Notes under the pieces: model-generated | Told to the model about the DNA's origin: nothing | Databases searched by the model: none | What the model saw: the letters and a program-made list of their open reading frames with translations, nothing else | Translations under genes and position numbers: made by a program | Shown: positions 30,281 through 38,248 of the stretch, piece by piece | Layout of the letters: the number at the start of each line of letters is the position of its first letter | Position numbering within the stretch: the stretch's first letter is position 1 | Assembly (NCBI GenBank): GCA_000613465.1 | Contig: BAJA01000013.1 | Span: 1-64,000, forward strand | Reading direction: 5' to 3' | DNA length: 64,000 bases | Source: Bacteroides nordii WAL 11050 = JCM 12987 | GTDB lineage: Bacteria > Bacteroidota > Bacteroidia > Bacteroidales > Bacteroidaceae

Positions 30281-30386
30281 ATTTACGATTTGACTGTTTG
30301 CGATTTACGATTGAAAAGACATCAGACTTATGGTTGAATGAACGAAGTTTTATCAATCGTAAATCGTAAATAGTCAAATCGTAAAT
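30281..30386. repeat. ATTTACGATT hairpin (empty copy) in the lacI leader
   Basis: 34-nt arms 30281-30314 and 30353-30386, 32 of 34 paired. Arm word pattern: ATTTACGATT, then TGAC, then GTTTGC or ATTTAC, then GATTTACGATTGA. The arm is flush with the lacI ATG (30280), so a strong stem forms directly against the start codon. Confidence 0.8.
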
Positions 30387-30391
30387 CAATA

Positions 30392-30407
30392 TTGTGCTCG
30401 TACACAA
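30392..30407. promoter_or_regulatory. LacI-type operator O1
   Basis: TTGTGCTCGTACACAA, palindromic with a central CG as in LacI-family sites. It lies about 17-32 bp downstream of the predicted lacI start point, suiting autorepression. Confidence 0.6.
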
Positions 30408-30430
30408 TAATAATATTAATATTTTCGACA

Positions 30431-30438
30431 CAAATATA
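30431..30438 (-). promoter_or_regulatory. -7 box of lacI-uxaA
   Basis: TATATTTG on the minus strand; transcription would begin near 30424 and give a ~140-nt leader containing O1 and the hairpin. Confidence 0.55.
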
Positions 30439-30439
30439 T

Positions 30440-30467
30440 AACAATTTTTGTAATTACGAAAATTGTT
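30440..30467. promoter_or_regulatory. 28-bp A/T palindrome between lacI and kdgK
   Basis: AACAATTTT arms around a GTAATTAC centre, near-perfect; it overlaps the kdgK -33 region and lies between the two LacI-type sites. Confidence 0.45.
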
Positions 30468-30468
30468 G

Positions 30469-30476
30469 TATCTTTG
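30469..30476 (+). promoter_or_regulatory. -7 box of kdgK operon
   Basis: TATCTTTG, with TTG at 30448-30450 (18-bp spacing). The start point falls inside operator O2. The leader to the kdgK ATG is ~140 nt. Confidence 0.6.
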
Positions 30477-30489
30477 TGCCCGCACACGA
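30474..30489. promoter_or_regulatory. LacI-type operator O2
   Basis: TTGTGCCCGCACACGA matches O1 at 13 of 16 positions, with the same central CG. It covers the kdgK transcription start, a repressing position. Centre-to-centre distance to O1 is 82 bp, near eight helical turns, so DNA looping is possible. Confidence 0.6.
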
Positions 30490-30619
30490 AAGCTATGTGG
30501 CGTACATTTGTTGTTTGTATATATAACATAGTATCAGTGTGTTAAGCTGCAAAATGGGCTTATAATGATAAATTGAAACTTAATAATATTAATTACTTAT
30601 TTCATTAAAACATAGAATT

Positions 30620-31645
30620 ATGGGAAAGAAAGTCGTTACGTTAGGCGAAATCATGCTTAGATTATCAACTCCGGGTAACACTCGTTTTGTTCAATCTGAC
30701 TCTTTTGATGTAGTATACGGTGGTGGAGAAGCCAACGTTGCAGTGAGCTGTGCAAACTATGGCCACGATGCATACTTCGTATCAAAATTGCCTAAACACG
30801 AAATTGGTCAGTCTGCTGTAAATGCATTGCGTAAATATGGTGTAAAGACAGACTTTATTGCCCGTGGTGGTGATCGCGTAGGTATTTATTATCTTGAAAC
30901 TGGAGCTTCTATGCGTCCAAGTAAAGTAATTTATGACCGTGCTCATTCTTCTATCGCTGAAGCTGATGCCGCTGATTTTGATTTTGACGCTATTATGGAA
31001 GGTGCTGACTGGTTCCATTGGTCTGGTATCACTCCGGCTATCTCTGATAAAGCTGCCGAACTGACTCGTTTGGCTTGTGAGGCTGCAAAACGTCATGGCG
31101 TAACAGTTTCTGTAGACTTGAATTTCCGTAAGAAACTATGGACTAAAGAAAAAGCACAGTCTATCATGAAGCCTTTAATGAAATATGTAGATGTATGTAT
31201 TGGCAATGAAGAAGATGCAGAACTCTGTCTGGGTTTCAAGCCGGATGCTGATGTTGAAGCAGGACATACGGATGCTGAAGGTTACAAAGGTATCTTCCAG
31301 CAGATGATGAAAGAGTTCGGATTCAAATATGTAATTTCTACATTGCGTGAATCTTTCTCTGCTACCCACAACGGCTGGAAAGCTATGATTTACAATGGTC
31401 AGGAGTTCTATACTTCAAAGCGTTATGATATTGATCCTATCATCGACCGTGTAGGTGGTGGTGACTCATTCTCCGGAGGTATCATCCATGGCTTGATGAC
31501 GAAACCGAACCAGGGTGAGGCTCTTGAATTTGCTGTTGCTGCTTCTGCATTGAAACACACTATCAATGGTGACTTCAACCTTGTATCAGTAGAAGAGGTA
31601 GAAGCGCTGGCAGGAGGTGATGCAAGCGGACGCGTGCAAAGATAA
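30620..31645 (+). CDS. kdgK: 2-keto-3-deoxygluconate kinase (PfkB family)
   Basis: 341 residues. Starts VVTLGEIMLRLSTPGNTRFV, has the sugar-binding GGGEANVAVSCANYG and the PfkB signature DRVGGGDSFSGG with the catalytic Asp at ~282. It phosphorylates KDG (made by UxaA) to KDPG, which Eda splits. First gene of the kdgK-four-helix-bundle-eda transcript; controlled in all likelihood by the divergent LacI protein. Confidence 0.95.
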   Translation: MGKKVVTLGEIMLRLSTPGNTRFVQSDSFDVVYGGGEANVAVSCANYGHDAYFVSKLPKHEIGQSAVNALRKYGVKTDFIARGGDRVGIYYLETGASMRPSKVIYDRAHSSIAEADAADFDFDAIMEGADWFHWSGITPAISDKAAELTRLACEAAKRHGVTVSVDLNFRKKLWTKEKAQSIMKPLMKYVDVCIGNEEDAELCLGFKPDADVEAGHTDAEGYKGIFQQMMKEFGFKYVISTLRESFSATHNGWKAMIYNGQEFYTSKRYDIDPIIDRVGGGDSFSGGIIHGLMTKPNQGEALEFAVAASALKHTINGDFNLVSVEEVEALAGGDASGRVQR

Positions 31646-31649
31646 AGAG

Positions 31650-32123
31650 ATTTACGATTAGACGATTTACTATTTACGATTGAAATTACTTTTGGATAAT
31701 GGACTCTGATGAATTGAAAAAACGATTCAAAATGTTCTCACTGAGAATAATTAAAATGGTAGATAGTATGCCTAATACGATTTCAGGTAATGCTATTGCT
31801 AAACAGATTGTTCGTTCGGGAACTTCACCTGCTGCTAATTATAGAGCAGCTTGTTTAGGAAAATCCGATAAAGATTTTCTGAATAAGTTGAAAATGGTGG
31901 AGGAGGAATTGGATGAAACGATACATTGGCTGGAAATTATAGGAGATAGTGGTATGATAAAGTCTGAAAAATTATTGGATTTATCACAAGAAGCGGATGA
32001 ACTCTATCGGATAATAGTAAGTTCAATCGTTACATCGAAAGCCCATCAATTAAAGCAAGTCTAATCGTAAATATATAATAAAAGAAATTTCAATCGTAAA
32101 TAGTAAATTGTCTAATCGTAAAT
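31650..32123 (+). mobile_element. IVS-like element: four-helix-bundle gene in a 38-bp inverted repeat
   Basis: Arms 31650-31687 and 32086-32123 are inverted repeats with 37 of 38 positions paired, built on ATTTACGATT. They start 4 nt after the kdgK stop and end 9 nt before the eda start. Inside is a single ORF of the S23/IVS family. In the mRNA the arms would form a long stem with the ORF in the loop, the same plan as intervening sequences in some 23S rRNAs. The same arms exist without a gene at 30281-30386 and, more decayed, at 32809-32884. No target-site duplication is evident. That it moves is inference. Confidence 0.65.
31699..32064 (+). CDS. Four-helix-bundle protein, S23/IVS (Avd-like) family
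   Basis: 121 residues, all helical. The family signature is plain: IAKQIVRSGTSPAANYRAAC, then KSDKDFLNKLKMVEEELDET and IHWLEIIGDSG. Members are encoded inside 23S rRNA intervening sequences and, as Avd, beside diversity-generating retroelements; the molecular function of the free-standing type is not known. The stop codon lies in a GTCTAATCGTAAATAT 16-mer that is repeated at 32110-32125 in the right arm. It is foreign to the metabolic operon around it (kdgK before, eda after). No reverse transcriptase is in the window. Confidence 0.9.
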   Translation: MDSDELKKRFKMFSLRIIKMVDSMPNTISGNAIAKQIVRSGTSPAANYRAACLGKSDKDFLNKLKMVEEELDETIHWLEIIGDSGMIKSEKLLDLSQEADELYRIIVSSIVTSKAHQLKQV

Positions 32124-32132
32124 ATTATAGTC

Positions 32133-32801
32133 GTGGCAAAATTTGATAAAATAGCGGTTCTGAACAAGATTGGTTCAACCGGCATGGTTCCTGTATTCTA
32201 CCATAAAGATGCAGAAATTGCAAAAAAAGTAGTAAAAGCTTGTTATGAAGGTGGTGTTCGTGCTTTCGAATTCACGAATCGTGGCGACTTTGCTCATGAA
32301 GTATTTGCTGAAATAGTGAAATTTGCAGCAAAGGAATGTCCGGAAATGGCGATGGGTATTGGCTCTATCGTTGATCCGGCTACAGCTGCACTGTATATTC
32401 AGTTAGGAGCAAACTTCGTAGTAGGTCCGTTGTTTAACCCTGAAATCGCTAAGATCTGTAACCGTCGTCTGGTAGCTTATACTCCGGGATGTGGTTCTGT
32501 TTCAGAAGTGGGTTTCGCACAGGAGGTAGGTTGTGATCTCTGTAAAGTATTCCCGGGTGATGTATATGGTCCTAATTTTGTAAAAGGTCTGATGGCTCCG
32601 ATGTCATGGTCTAAATTAATGGTGACCGGCGGAGTTGAGCCGACTAAAGAAAATCTGACTGCCTGGATTAAGGCTGGCGTATTCTGCGTAGGTATGGGTT
32701 CTAAACTCTTCCCGAAGGATAAAGTAGCTGCCGAAGACTGGGCTTATGTTACAGCTAAATGTGCTGAAGCATTGGGTTACATTGCTGAGGCTCGTAAATA
32801 A
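32133..32801 (+). CDS. eda: KHG/KDPG aldolase
   Basis: 222 residues. Contains [18 protein letters not shown] (catalytic Glu about residue 46), [29 protein letters not shown] and the Schiff-base lysine in [10 protein letters not shown] (Lys138). It cleaves 2-keto-3-deoxy-6-phosphogluconate to pyruvate and glyceraldehyde 3-phosphate, closing the hexuronate branch of this region. The start is GTG at 32133, nine bases after the inverted-repeat arm; the next in-frame ATG is within the conserved core. Confidence 0.95.
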   Translation: MAKFDKIAVLNKIGSTGMVPVFYHKDAEIAKKVVKACYEGGVRAFEFTNRGDFAHEVFAEIVKFAAKECPEMAMGIGSIVDPATAALYIQLGANFVVGPLFNPEIAKICNRRLVAYTPGCGSVSEVGFAQEVGCDLCKVFPGDVYGPNFVKGLMAPMSWSKLMVTGGVEPTKENLTAWIKAGVFCVGMGSKLFPKDKVAAEDWAYVTAKCAEALGYIAEARK

Positions 32802-32808
32802 AGAAAAA

Positions 32809-32884
32809 ATTTACGATTAGACAATTTACAGTTTATAATTGAGGTTACTTCAATCATAGAATCGTAAATCGTTCAATCGTAAAT
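32809..32884. repeat. ATTTACGATT hairpin (decayed copy) after eda
   Basis: Left arm from 32809 and right arm 32851-32884 keep the ATTTACGATT ends but have several mismatches and a bulge. The left arm starts ATTTACGATTAGACAATTTA, identical to the right arm of the 31650-32123 element in that stretch. Confidence 0.65.
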
Positions 32885-32887
32885 CTA

Positions 32888-32934
32888 AAATATGCCTCTA
32901 AGGGTTAGTTAGTTTAGTTAGTTGAGGCATATTT
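32888..32934 (+). terminator. Terminator of the kdgK-eda operon
   Basis: Perfect 11-bp arms (AAATATGCCTC 32888-32898 and 32924-32934) followed by TTTTT; the loop is repeated TTAGTTAG words. Confidence 0.8.
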
Positions 32935-32969
32935 TTTTCATTTTGTTTAAAGGTGTTTAAAGGGGACAG

Positions 32970-33006
32970 CCATCGGAATGACATTGTTAGTGAATCATTC
33001 CGGTGG
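32970..33006 (-). terminator. Terminator of the thrE-like operon
   Basis: 12-bp arms (CCATCGGAATGA 32970-32981 and 32995-33006) with one mismatch, just past the stop of the minus-strand exporter. Confidence 0.65.
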
Positions 33007-33021
33007 TTTGTTTTATTATGT

Positions 33022-33537
33022 TTATTTCTTCACTAGTTTCTTCAGCAAACGGGTTGCTGTGAATGATTGGCGATGGAAGATAAATACCGGTATGGCTGCA
33101 CCTACTACCAGGGCAAAAAGCACGAAGATAGTGGTAGCTCCGTTGTGGCAAAACTCCACCAGGTATTTTAATGAAGCGGTGTCATCTTTTGTTTGCATGA
33201 ATTGAGTTAATGCAAGAATACTCTTATAAGCAAACATTCCCGGAATCATAGGGAGTAAAGATGGGAACGAAAAAACTTCTGCCGGGCAATGAATGGCTTT
33301 TGCAAACGGGATAGCCAGCAGACCGATAGAGAAGGCGGCGAAGAACGAAGCCGTTGCAATCTCCAAAGGCATAGCGGTGTGCATAAGGAAATAACGCAAT
33401 CCGTGACCTATGGCGGCCAGTAAAGCGGATATTAATATGGCTTTACGGGGTGGATTGGATATAATGGCAAACCCGATAGCAGCAATAGCGGCAAAGGCCC
33501 CATCTTGTATGATCTCTGTGATAAACTGTGCTGTCAT
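33022..33537 (-). CDS. Threonine/serine exporter, ThrE_2-type subunit
   Basis: About 171 residues, five hydrophobic helices; VFSFPSLLPMIPGMFAYKSI is the conserved family core. The frame runs on to 33606, but the ATG at 33537 overlaps the upstream stop by 4 bp (ATGA) and begins a normal N-terminus (MTAQFITEIIQDG). With the upstream gene it forms a split ThrE exporter, whose known relatives export Thr/Ser; in other species the pair takes on dicarboxylate roles. Confidence 0.85.
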   Translation of the reverse strand: MTAQFITEIIQDGAFAAIAAIGFAIISNPPRKAILISALLAAIGHGLRYFLMHTAMPLEIATASFFAAFSIGLLAIPFAKAIHCPAEVFSFPSLLPMIPGMFAYKSILALTQFMQTKDDTASLKYLVEFCHNGATTIFVLFALVVGAAIPVFIFHRQSFTATRLLKKLVKK

Positions 33538-34306
33538 AAGGCGCTGATTCCGGTTAATAAAAGAGTCATTGACAGACCTATCGCTATACAAATGATAAGC
33601 AGACAAGCGTTGATAAATCTCGAAGTCCCTGCCAATACATGCCCGTCGATAATGTCCATGATGGAGTTAATCAATGGCACCCCCGGAATAAGGTAGAGAA
33701 CACTTGTACCAGTGCCATATCGGGAGTATTGCCCCAATGCATCAGATAGCCTGTACTGCCAATCATTGAAGCCACGAAAGCGGAGATTATAAATACCGCC
33801 AGATGGTTCCAGTGATGTTCCATCAGTAGGGTACGGACAAAGAAACCTACCAGAGTGGCTGCAAATACAATTCCCATCGAAGTAAAGTCTCCCTGAAACA
33901 AGCGGCAAAAGGATGCATTGGCAAATGCAACAAGGATTAGTACCAGCCATTTGCTCTCGCGTGGCTTGCTGACAATGTCCAGATAACGGCGTTGCAATTC
34001 CGGCAATGAGAGTCGTTCATCATAAGCTTGCCAGCTAAGGGTACTAAGCTTTGAATTGATGGCAAAGTTCAATCCCATAGGCTTTATTTTGTTCACAGTA
34101 CTGTATGAATGTGAATTGTCGGCGTCACGCAATGTCATAATGATCGTTTTCTGAAAGATCGTCATATCGCAGAGGAACCCGAATGATTCGGCTATACGCG
34201 CGGTGTTGCGTACAATACGTGAAGTTTGTACTCCTACAGCCATAAGGCTGGTAGAGTACTCCGACAGGAATTTAGAAAGCTCTTTTAATTCTTGATGGAT
34301 ATCCAT
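33534..34306 (-). pseudogene. Threonine/serine exporter, ThrE_1 (DUF1212) subunit, one-base frameshift
   Basis: N-terminal frame from 34306 (LSKFLSEYSTSLMAVGVQTS, FGFLCDMTIFQKTIIMTL) has the DUF1212 fold. It leaves the family after NTPDMALV. Adding one base near 33707 restores TSVLYLIPGVPLINSIMDII and the end LSMTLLLTGISAL at 33534, giving ~257 residues. Glycine/proline PGVPLINS is the ThrE hallmark. Co-transcribed with the ThrE_2 subunit (4-bp overlap) and with a small membrane protein 9 bp upstream. Probably a sequence error. Confidence 0.85.
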
Positions 34307-34315
34307 GGGGGTGTT

Positions 34316-34555
34316 TTAACGTGCTAATTGATTCTTTACAATCCGGGTTATGATAAGTGTAATAATGTACAATACCGCGAAACCTACAATTCCGAAGATG
34401 AATGGTTTTTGTTCTTCAAATGTTCTGCGTACAGGTGTTGTAGCTACTGTGCCGGTGGTATAGGTGGTAACAGTTTGTATTGCCTCTTGAGATGTTGCGG
34501 TTGCCTGGCAACTGTCTGTGTTGGAAGTTTCTTCCACTTGTTCTCCTGATAACAT
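34316..34555 (-). CDS. Small C-terminally anchored membrane protein
   Basis: 79 residues, not recognised. Residues 1-50 are hydrophilic and rich in Thr/Gln; 52-70 (FIFGIVGFAVLYIITLIIT) form one membrane helix followed by a short basic tail, so the bulk may lie on one face of the membrane. A good AAGGAG precedes the ATG. It starts the operon with the split ThrE exporter and may be an accessory, but there is no direct evidence. Confidence 0.7.
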   Translation of the reverse strand: MLSGEQVEETSNTDSCQATATSQEAIQTVTTYTTGTVATTPVRRTFEEQKPFIFGIVGFAVLYIITLIITRIVKNQLAR

Positions 34556-34714
34556 AAATATTTTCTCCTTATTAAATCTTTAAATCTAAAATAACACAAT
34601 TGTTTCTCTGCAAAGAGAGTTAGGTCCCTGATGTCTATAACACAGTTCTTAGATTTTAGTTTAATTCCGGCTAAATATCGATTGTTTCAAGATGAAAAAG
34701 CGCTATTTCGGCGG

Positions 34715-34722
34715 CAAAGGTA
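34715..34722 (-). promoter_or_regulatory. -7 box of the small protein-thrE operon
   Basis: TACCTTTG on the minus strand, 160 bp before the ATG, giving a long leader of about 150 nt in the 308-bp divergent gap. The leader shows no hairpin I can defend. No clear promoter for the CDF gene on the other strand. Confidence 0.55.
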
Positions 34723-34863
34723 ATCAAAAAAACAGTAGACAAAAGAGAGAAGAGAATTTCTTTTGGATAAGTTTCGGTTCATACCTGAACCAATTCGGGA
34801 TATGAAATGTTTTCATTTTGAATGAAGTGCTGTTTTCATAACAGGCTAAAATAGAATACAGTA

Positions 34864-35769
34864 ATGGTACACAATCACGAACATCATTCGCATGAGCACG
34901 TACATCAGTTATCGTCGCTCAATAAATCGTTCATTATAGGGATTACGCTCAATATACTTTTTGTCCTTGTTGAGTTCGGCATCGGTTTTTATTATGATTC
35001 TTTGGGTTTGCTTTCCGATGCCGGACACAACTTGGGAGATGTAGCGAGCCTTGTGCTCGCTATGCTTGCTTTTCGTTTGGCAAAAGTACATCCTAATAGT
35101 CGCTATACGTATGGTTATAAAAAGAGTACGGTATTGGTTTCTCTGCTCAATGCTGTAATTCTATTGGTTGCTGTAGGTATCATTATTACCGAAAGTATAG
35201 GCAAGCTACTTCATCCTACTCCTGTAGAGGGTGCTGCTATTGCCTGGACAGCCGGGGCAGGCGTTGTAATAAACGCTGTCACTGCCTGGCTTTTCATGAA
35301 AGATAAAGAGAAAGATCTGAATGTAAAGGGAGCATATCTGCATATGGCTGCTGATACGCTGGTCTCTGTAGGAGTAGTGATTTCGGGTATTATCATCATG
35401 TATACCGGCTGGACCATTGTCGATCCGGTTATCGGGCTGGTTATCGCAGTTATTATCGTTATATCTACCTGGGGGGTGTTGCATGACAGTCTTCGGCTTT
35501 CATTGGATGGAGTACCTGTAGGAATAGATACGGAGAAAATAGAACAGCTTATACTTTCACAACCCGGCGTTGTGGGGTATCATCATCTTCATATCTGGGC
35601 GTTGAGTACCACTGAAACTGCATTGACTGTACATATTGTATTGGATGAAATGAATCATATGGAGGAAGCTAAGCATCTCATCAGGCGTGTATTAGAGGAT
35701 GCGGGCATTCATCATATTACGCTTGAGTTTGAGTGTGAAGGTGCCACCTGCGACGAAGAAACTTGTTGA
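34864..35769 (+). CDS. Cation diffusion facilitator family metal exporter
   Basis: 301 residues with six helices. His-rich N-terminus (HNHEHHSHEHVH), the metal site LLSDAGHNLGD in helix 2 and HMAADTLVS in helix 5, and a C-terminal cytoplasmic ferredoxin-like domain ending in CEGATCDEETC. It exports Zn2+ (or Co/Cd) in exchange for H+. The two C-terminal Cys pairs may bind metal in the cytoplasm. Single gene. Confidence 0.93.
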   Translation: MVHNHEHHSHEHVHQLSSLNKSFIIGITLNILFVLVEFGIGFYYDSLGLLSDAGHNLGDVASLVLAMLAFRLAKVHPNSRYTYGYKKSTVLVSLLNAVILLVAVGIIITESIGKLLHPTPVEGAAIAWTAGAGVVINAVTAWLFMKDKEKDLNVKGAYLHMAADTLVSVGVVISGIIIMYTGWTIVDPVIGLVIAVIIVISTWGVLHDSLRLSLDGVPVGIDTEKIEQLILSQPGVVGYHHLHIWALSTTETALTVHIVLDEMNHMEEAKHLIRRVLEDAGIHHITLEFECEGATCDEETC

Positions 35770-35785
35770 TTGAGGCTTTTTTACG

Positions 35786-35793
35786 TACCTTTG
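35786..35793 (+). promoter_or_regulatory. -7 box of the AspT-like gene
   Basis: TACCTTTG with TTG 18 bp upstream (35765-35767), 31 bp before the ATG at 35825. Confidence 0.6.
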
Positions 35794-35824
35794 CCGCCCT
35801 AAACTAACAAACCCTTTAAAACCT

Positions 35825-37423
35825 ATGCTTACTGATTTATTGAACTCCTCTTATTTTGCACTTTTTCTGATTGTTGCTTTAGGCTTCATGTTGGGAAGAA
35901 TCAAGATCAAGGGGCTATCGCTCGATGTATCGGCGGTCATTTTTATTGCTTTACTTTTCGGACATTTTGGTGTAATTATCCCCAAAGAGTTGGGTAACTT
36001 CGGATTGGTACTTTTTATATTTACGATTGGTATCCAGGCCGGTCCCGGATTTTTTGATTCTTTCCGAAGCAAAGGAAAGACCCTGATTCTTATTACGATG
36101 CTCATTATCTGTTCGGCTTCGCTTACGGCTGTAGGGCTGAAGTATGCTTTTGATATTGATACCCCGAGTGTTGTGGGACTGATTGCCGGTGCACTGACCA
36201 GTACTCCGGGACTTGCTGTAGCTATTGACAGTACAAATTCTCCGATGGCCTCCATTGCTTATGGTATTGCTTATCCGTTCGGTGTTATCGGAGTTATCTT
36301 GTTTGTGAAACTGCTTCCTAAGATCATGCGGGTGAACCTCGACCAGGAGGCACGCCGTCTCGAAATAGAACGTCGCGGACAATTTCCTGAATTGGGAACC
36401 TGTATTTATCGCGTCACCAATCCAAGTGTGTTCGGCCGTAGCCTGATGCAAATCAATGCCCGTGCAATGACCGGAGCTGTTATTTCCCGGCTGAAGCACG
36501 ACGAAGAAATTTCGATCCCTACTGCCCACACGGTGCTTCGTGAAGGAGATTATATTCAGGCTGTGGGGAGTGATGAGTCTTTGAATCAGCTTGCCGTGTT
36601 GATTGGTAAGCGTGAAGAGGGTGAACTCCCATTGGATAAGACTCAGGAGATTGAGTCGTTGCTGCTCACTAAGAAAGATATGATAAACAAACAGTTGGGC
36701 GACTTAAATCTGCAACGCAACTTTGGTTGTACGGTGACCCGTGTTCGCCGAAGTGGTATTGATCTTTCTCCGTCACCGGATCTTGCGCTGAAGTTTGGTG
36801 ATAAGTTAATGGTGGTAGGCGAGAAAGAAGGTATACAGGGAGTGGCGCGTTTGTTGGGCAATGATGCCAAAAAGCTGTCGGATACCGATTTCTTTCCTAT
36901 TGCGATGGGGATCGTACTTGGCGTATTATTTGGAAAGCTCAATATATCCTTCCCCGGTGGATTGTCTTTCTCTCCGGGATTGACGGGTGGTGTACTGATA
37001 GTGGCTCTGGTGCTTAGTGCAGTAGGTAAAACCGGACCAATCCTTTGGTCAATGTCCGGACCTGCCAATCAGTTATTGCGCCAATTAGGGTTGTTGCTCT
37101 TTCTTGCTGAAGTCGGTACCTCTGCCGGAAAGACTCTTGTAGCTACTTTCCAGGAGAGCGGATTGCTGATGTTCGGGGTAGGGGCAGCTATTACAATAGT
37201 GCCTATGCTGGTAGCCGTACTCGTAGGCAGGCTGGTTTTCAAAATTAATGTACTCGACTTATTGGGAACCATAACCGGAGGCATGACCAGTACACCGGGG
37301 CTTGCTGCTGCCGACTCAATGGTAGACAGTAATATCCCAAGTGTGGCTTATGCTACGGTTTATCCGATTGCAATGGTATTTCTTATTCTCTTTATACAGA
37401 TTATATCAACGGTTGTATATTAA
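35825..37423 (+). CDS. AspT/YidE/YbjL family transporter with two RCK_C domains
   Basis: 532 residues. Two homologous membrane halves (about 1-165 and 355-532), each with the duplicated motif TSTPGLA (GALTSTPGLAVAIDSTNSP and GGMTSTPGLAAADSMVDSNI), flank two TrkA-C/RCK_C domains (about 190-350). The family includes the aspartate:alanine exchanger AspT; the substrate here is unknown. The stop overlaps the next start (TAATG), so the DUF4846 protein is translationally coupled. Confidence 0.9.
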   Translation: MLTDLLNSSYFALFLIVALGFMLGRIKIKGLSLDVSAVIFIALLFGHFGVIIPKELGNFGLVLFIFTIGIQAGPGFFDSFRSKGKTLILITMLIICSASLTAVGLKYAFDIDTPSVVGLIAGALTSTPGLAVAIDSTNSPMASIAYGIAYPFGVIGVILFVKLLPKIMRVNLDQEARRLEIERRGQFPELGTCIYRVTNPSVFGRSLMQINARAMTGAVISRLKHDEEISIPTAHTVLREGDYIQAVGSDESLNQLAVLIGKREEGELPLDKTQEIESLLLTKKDMINKQLGDLNLQRNFGCTVTRVRRSGIDLSPSPDLALKFGDKLMVVGEKEGIQGVARLLGNDAKKLSDTDFFPIAMGIVLGVLFGKLNISFPGGLSFSPGLTGGVLIVALVLSAVGKTGPILWSMSGPANQLLRQLGLLLFLAEVGTSAGKTLVATFQESGLLMFGVGAAITIVPMLVAVLVGRLVFKINVLDLLGTITGGMTSTPGLAAADSMVDSNIPSVAYATVYPIAMVFLILFIQIISTVVY

Positions 37424-38235
37424 TGAAGACGCTTTTTCTTATAAGCATTGTGTTTACGCTTTCTGCTTTGTCCGTATCCGGGCAAAGTATTGAAAGGCGT
37501 GTGACACCTCCTGCGGGATATGTTCGTGAAGCCTGTGATCTCCATTCGTTTACAGCATATTTGCGGACACTGTCTTTATTACCGGCAGGGAGTAAAGTGT
37601 TGCTTTACAACGGGCAGGTGAAGCGGAACCAGGCTGCGGCTTACGCTGTGATCGATATGGAGATCGGTAATCGTGACTTGCAGCAGTGTGCTGACGCTGT
37701 GATACGATTGCGTGCTGAATATTTGTGGGCACAGAAACGATATGATGAGATAAAGTTTAACTTCACCAGTGGTTTCCCTGCCGAATATAAAAAGTGGGCA
37801 GAGGGTAATCGTATTAAAGTAAACGGAAACAAGGTACAGTGGTATGCCGCAACTGCTCCCGATTATTCTTATAAGACTTTCCGCAAATATCTGGATATAG
37901 TATTTATGTATGCCGGTACGGCTTCCTTGTCAAAAGAGCTTGTTGTTGTTCCTTATGCCTCTTTGTCTCCCGGTGATGTATTTATACAAGGCGGTTCTCC
38001 CGGGCATGCTGTTATTGTGATGGATGTGGCGGTGAATCCGCAAACCCGGAAAAAAGTATATCTGCTGGCACAAAGCTATATGCCTGCGCAGCAGATACAT
38101 TTATTGGTTAATCCTCAAAATCGTTCACTCTCTCCGTGGTACGAACTTTCATCCGAAACTACCGGCAAACTCTATACCCCCGAATGGGTCTTCAATAAGA
38201 GTGATTTAAAACGTTTTATCTCCGGAAACGAATAA
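37423..38235 (+). CDS. DUF4846 domain-containing secreted protein
   Basis: 270 residues with a signal peptide (MKTLFLISIVFTLSALSVSG). Contains the DUF4846 features LPAGSKVLLYNGQVKRNQAA, YAVIDMEIGNRDLQQCADAV, YLWAQKRYDEIKFNFTSGF and SPGDVFIQGGSPGHAVIVMD. The SPGHAVIVMD part resembles a Cys/His-type hydrolase active strand, but no function is known. Coupled to the transporter upstream by a TAATG overlap; periplasmic or surface location. Confidence 0.88.
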   Translation: MKTLFLISIVFTLSALSVSGQSIERRVTPPAGYVREACDLHSFTAYLRTLSLLPAGSKVLLYNGQVKRNQAAAYAVIDMEIGNRDLQQCADAVIRLRAEYLWAQKRYDEIKFNFTSGFPAEYKKWAEGNRIKVNGNKVQWYAATAPDYSYKTFRKYLDIVFMYAGTASLSKELVVVPYASLSPGDVFIQGGSPGHAVIVMDVAVNPQTRKKVYLLAQSYMPAQQIHLLVNPQNRSLSPWYELSSETTGKLYTPEWVFNKSDLKRFISGNE

Positions 38236-38248
38236 AAAGCTCCGGAGT

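Noticed and set aside
31699..32064. Avd protein of a diversity-generating retroelement
   Set aside because: The four-helix-bundle family is related to Avd, but there is no reverse transcriptase, template repeat or variable gene nearby.
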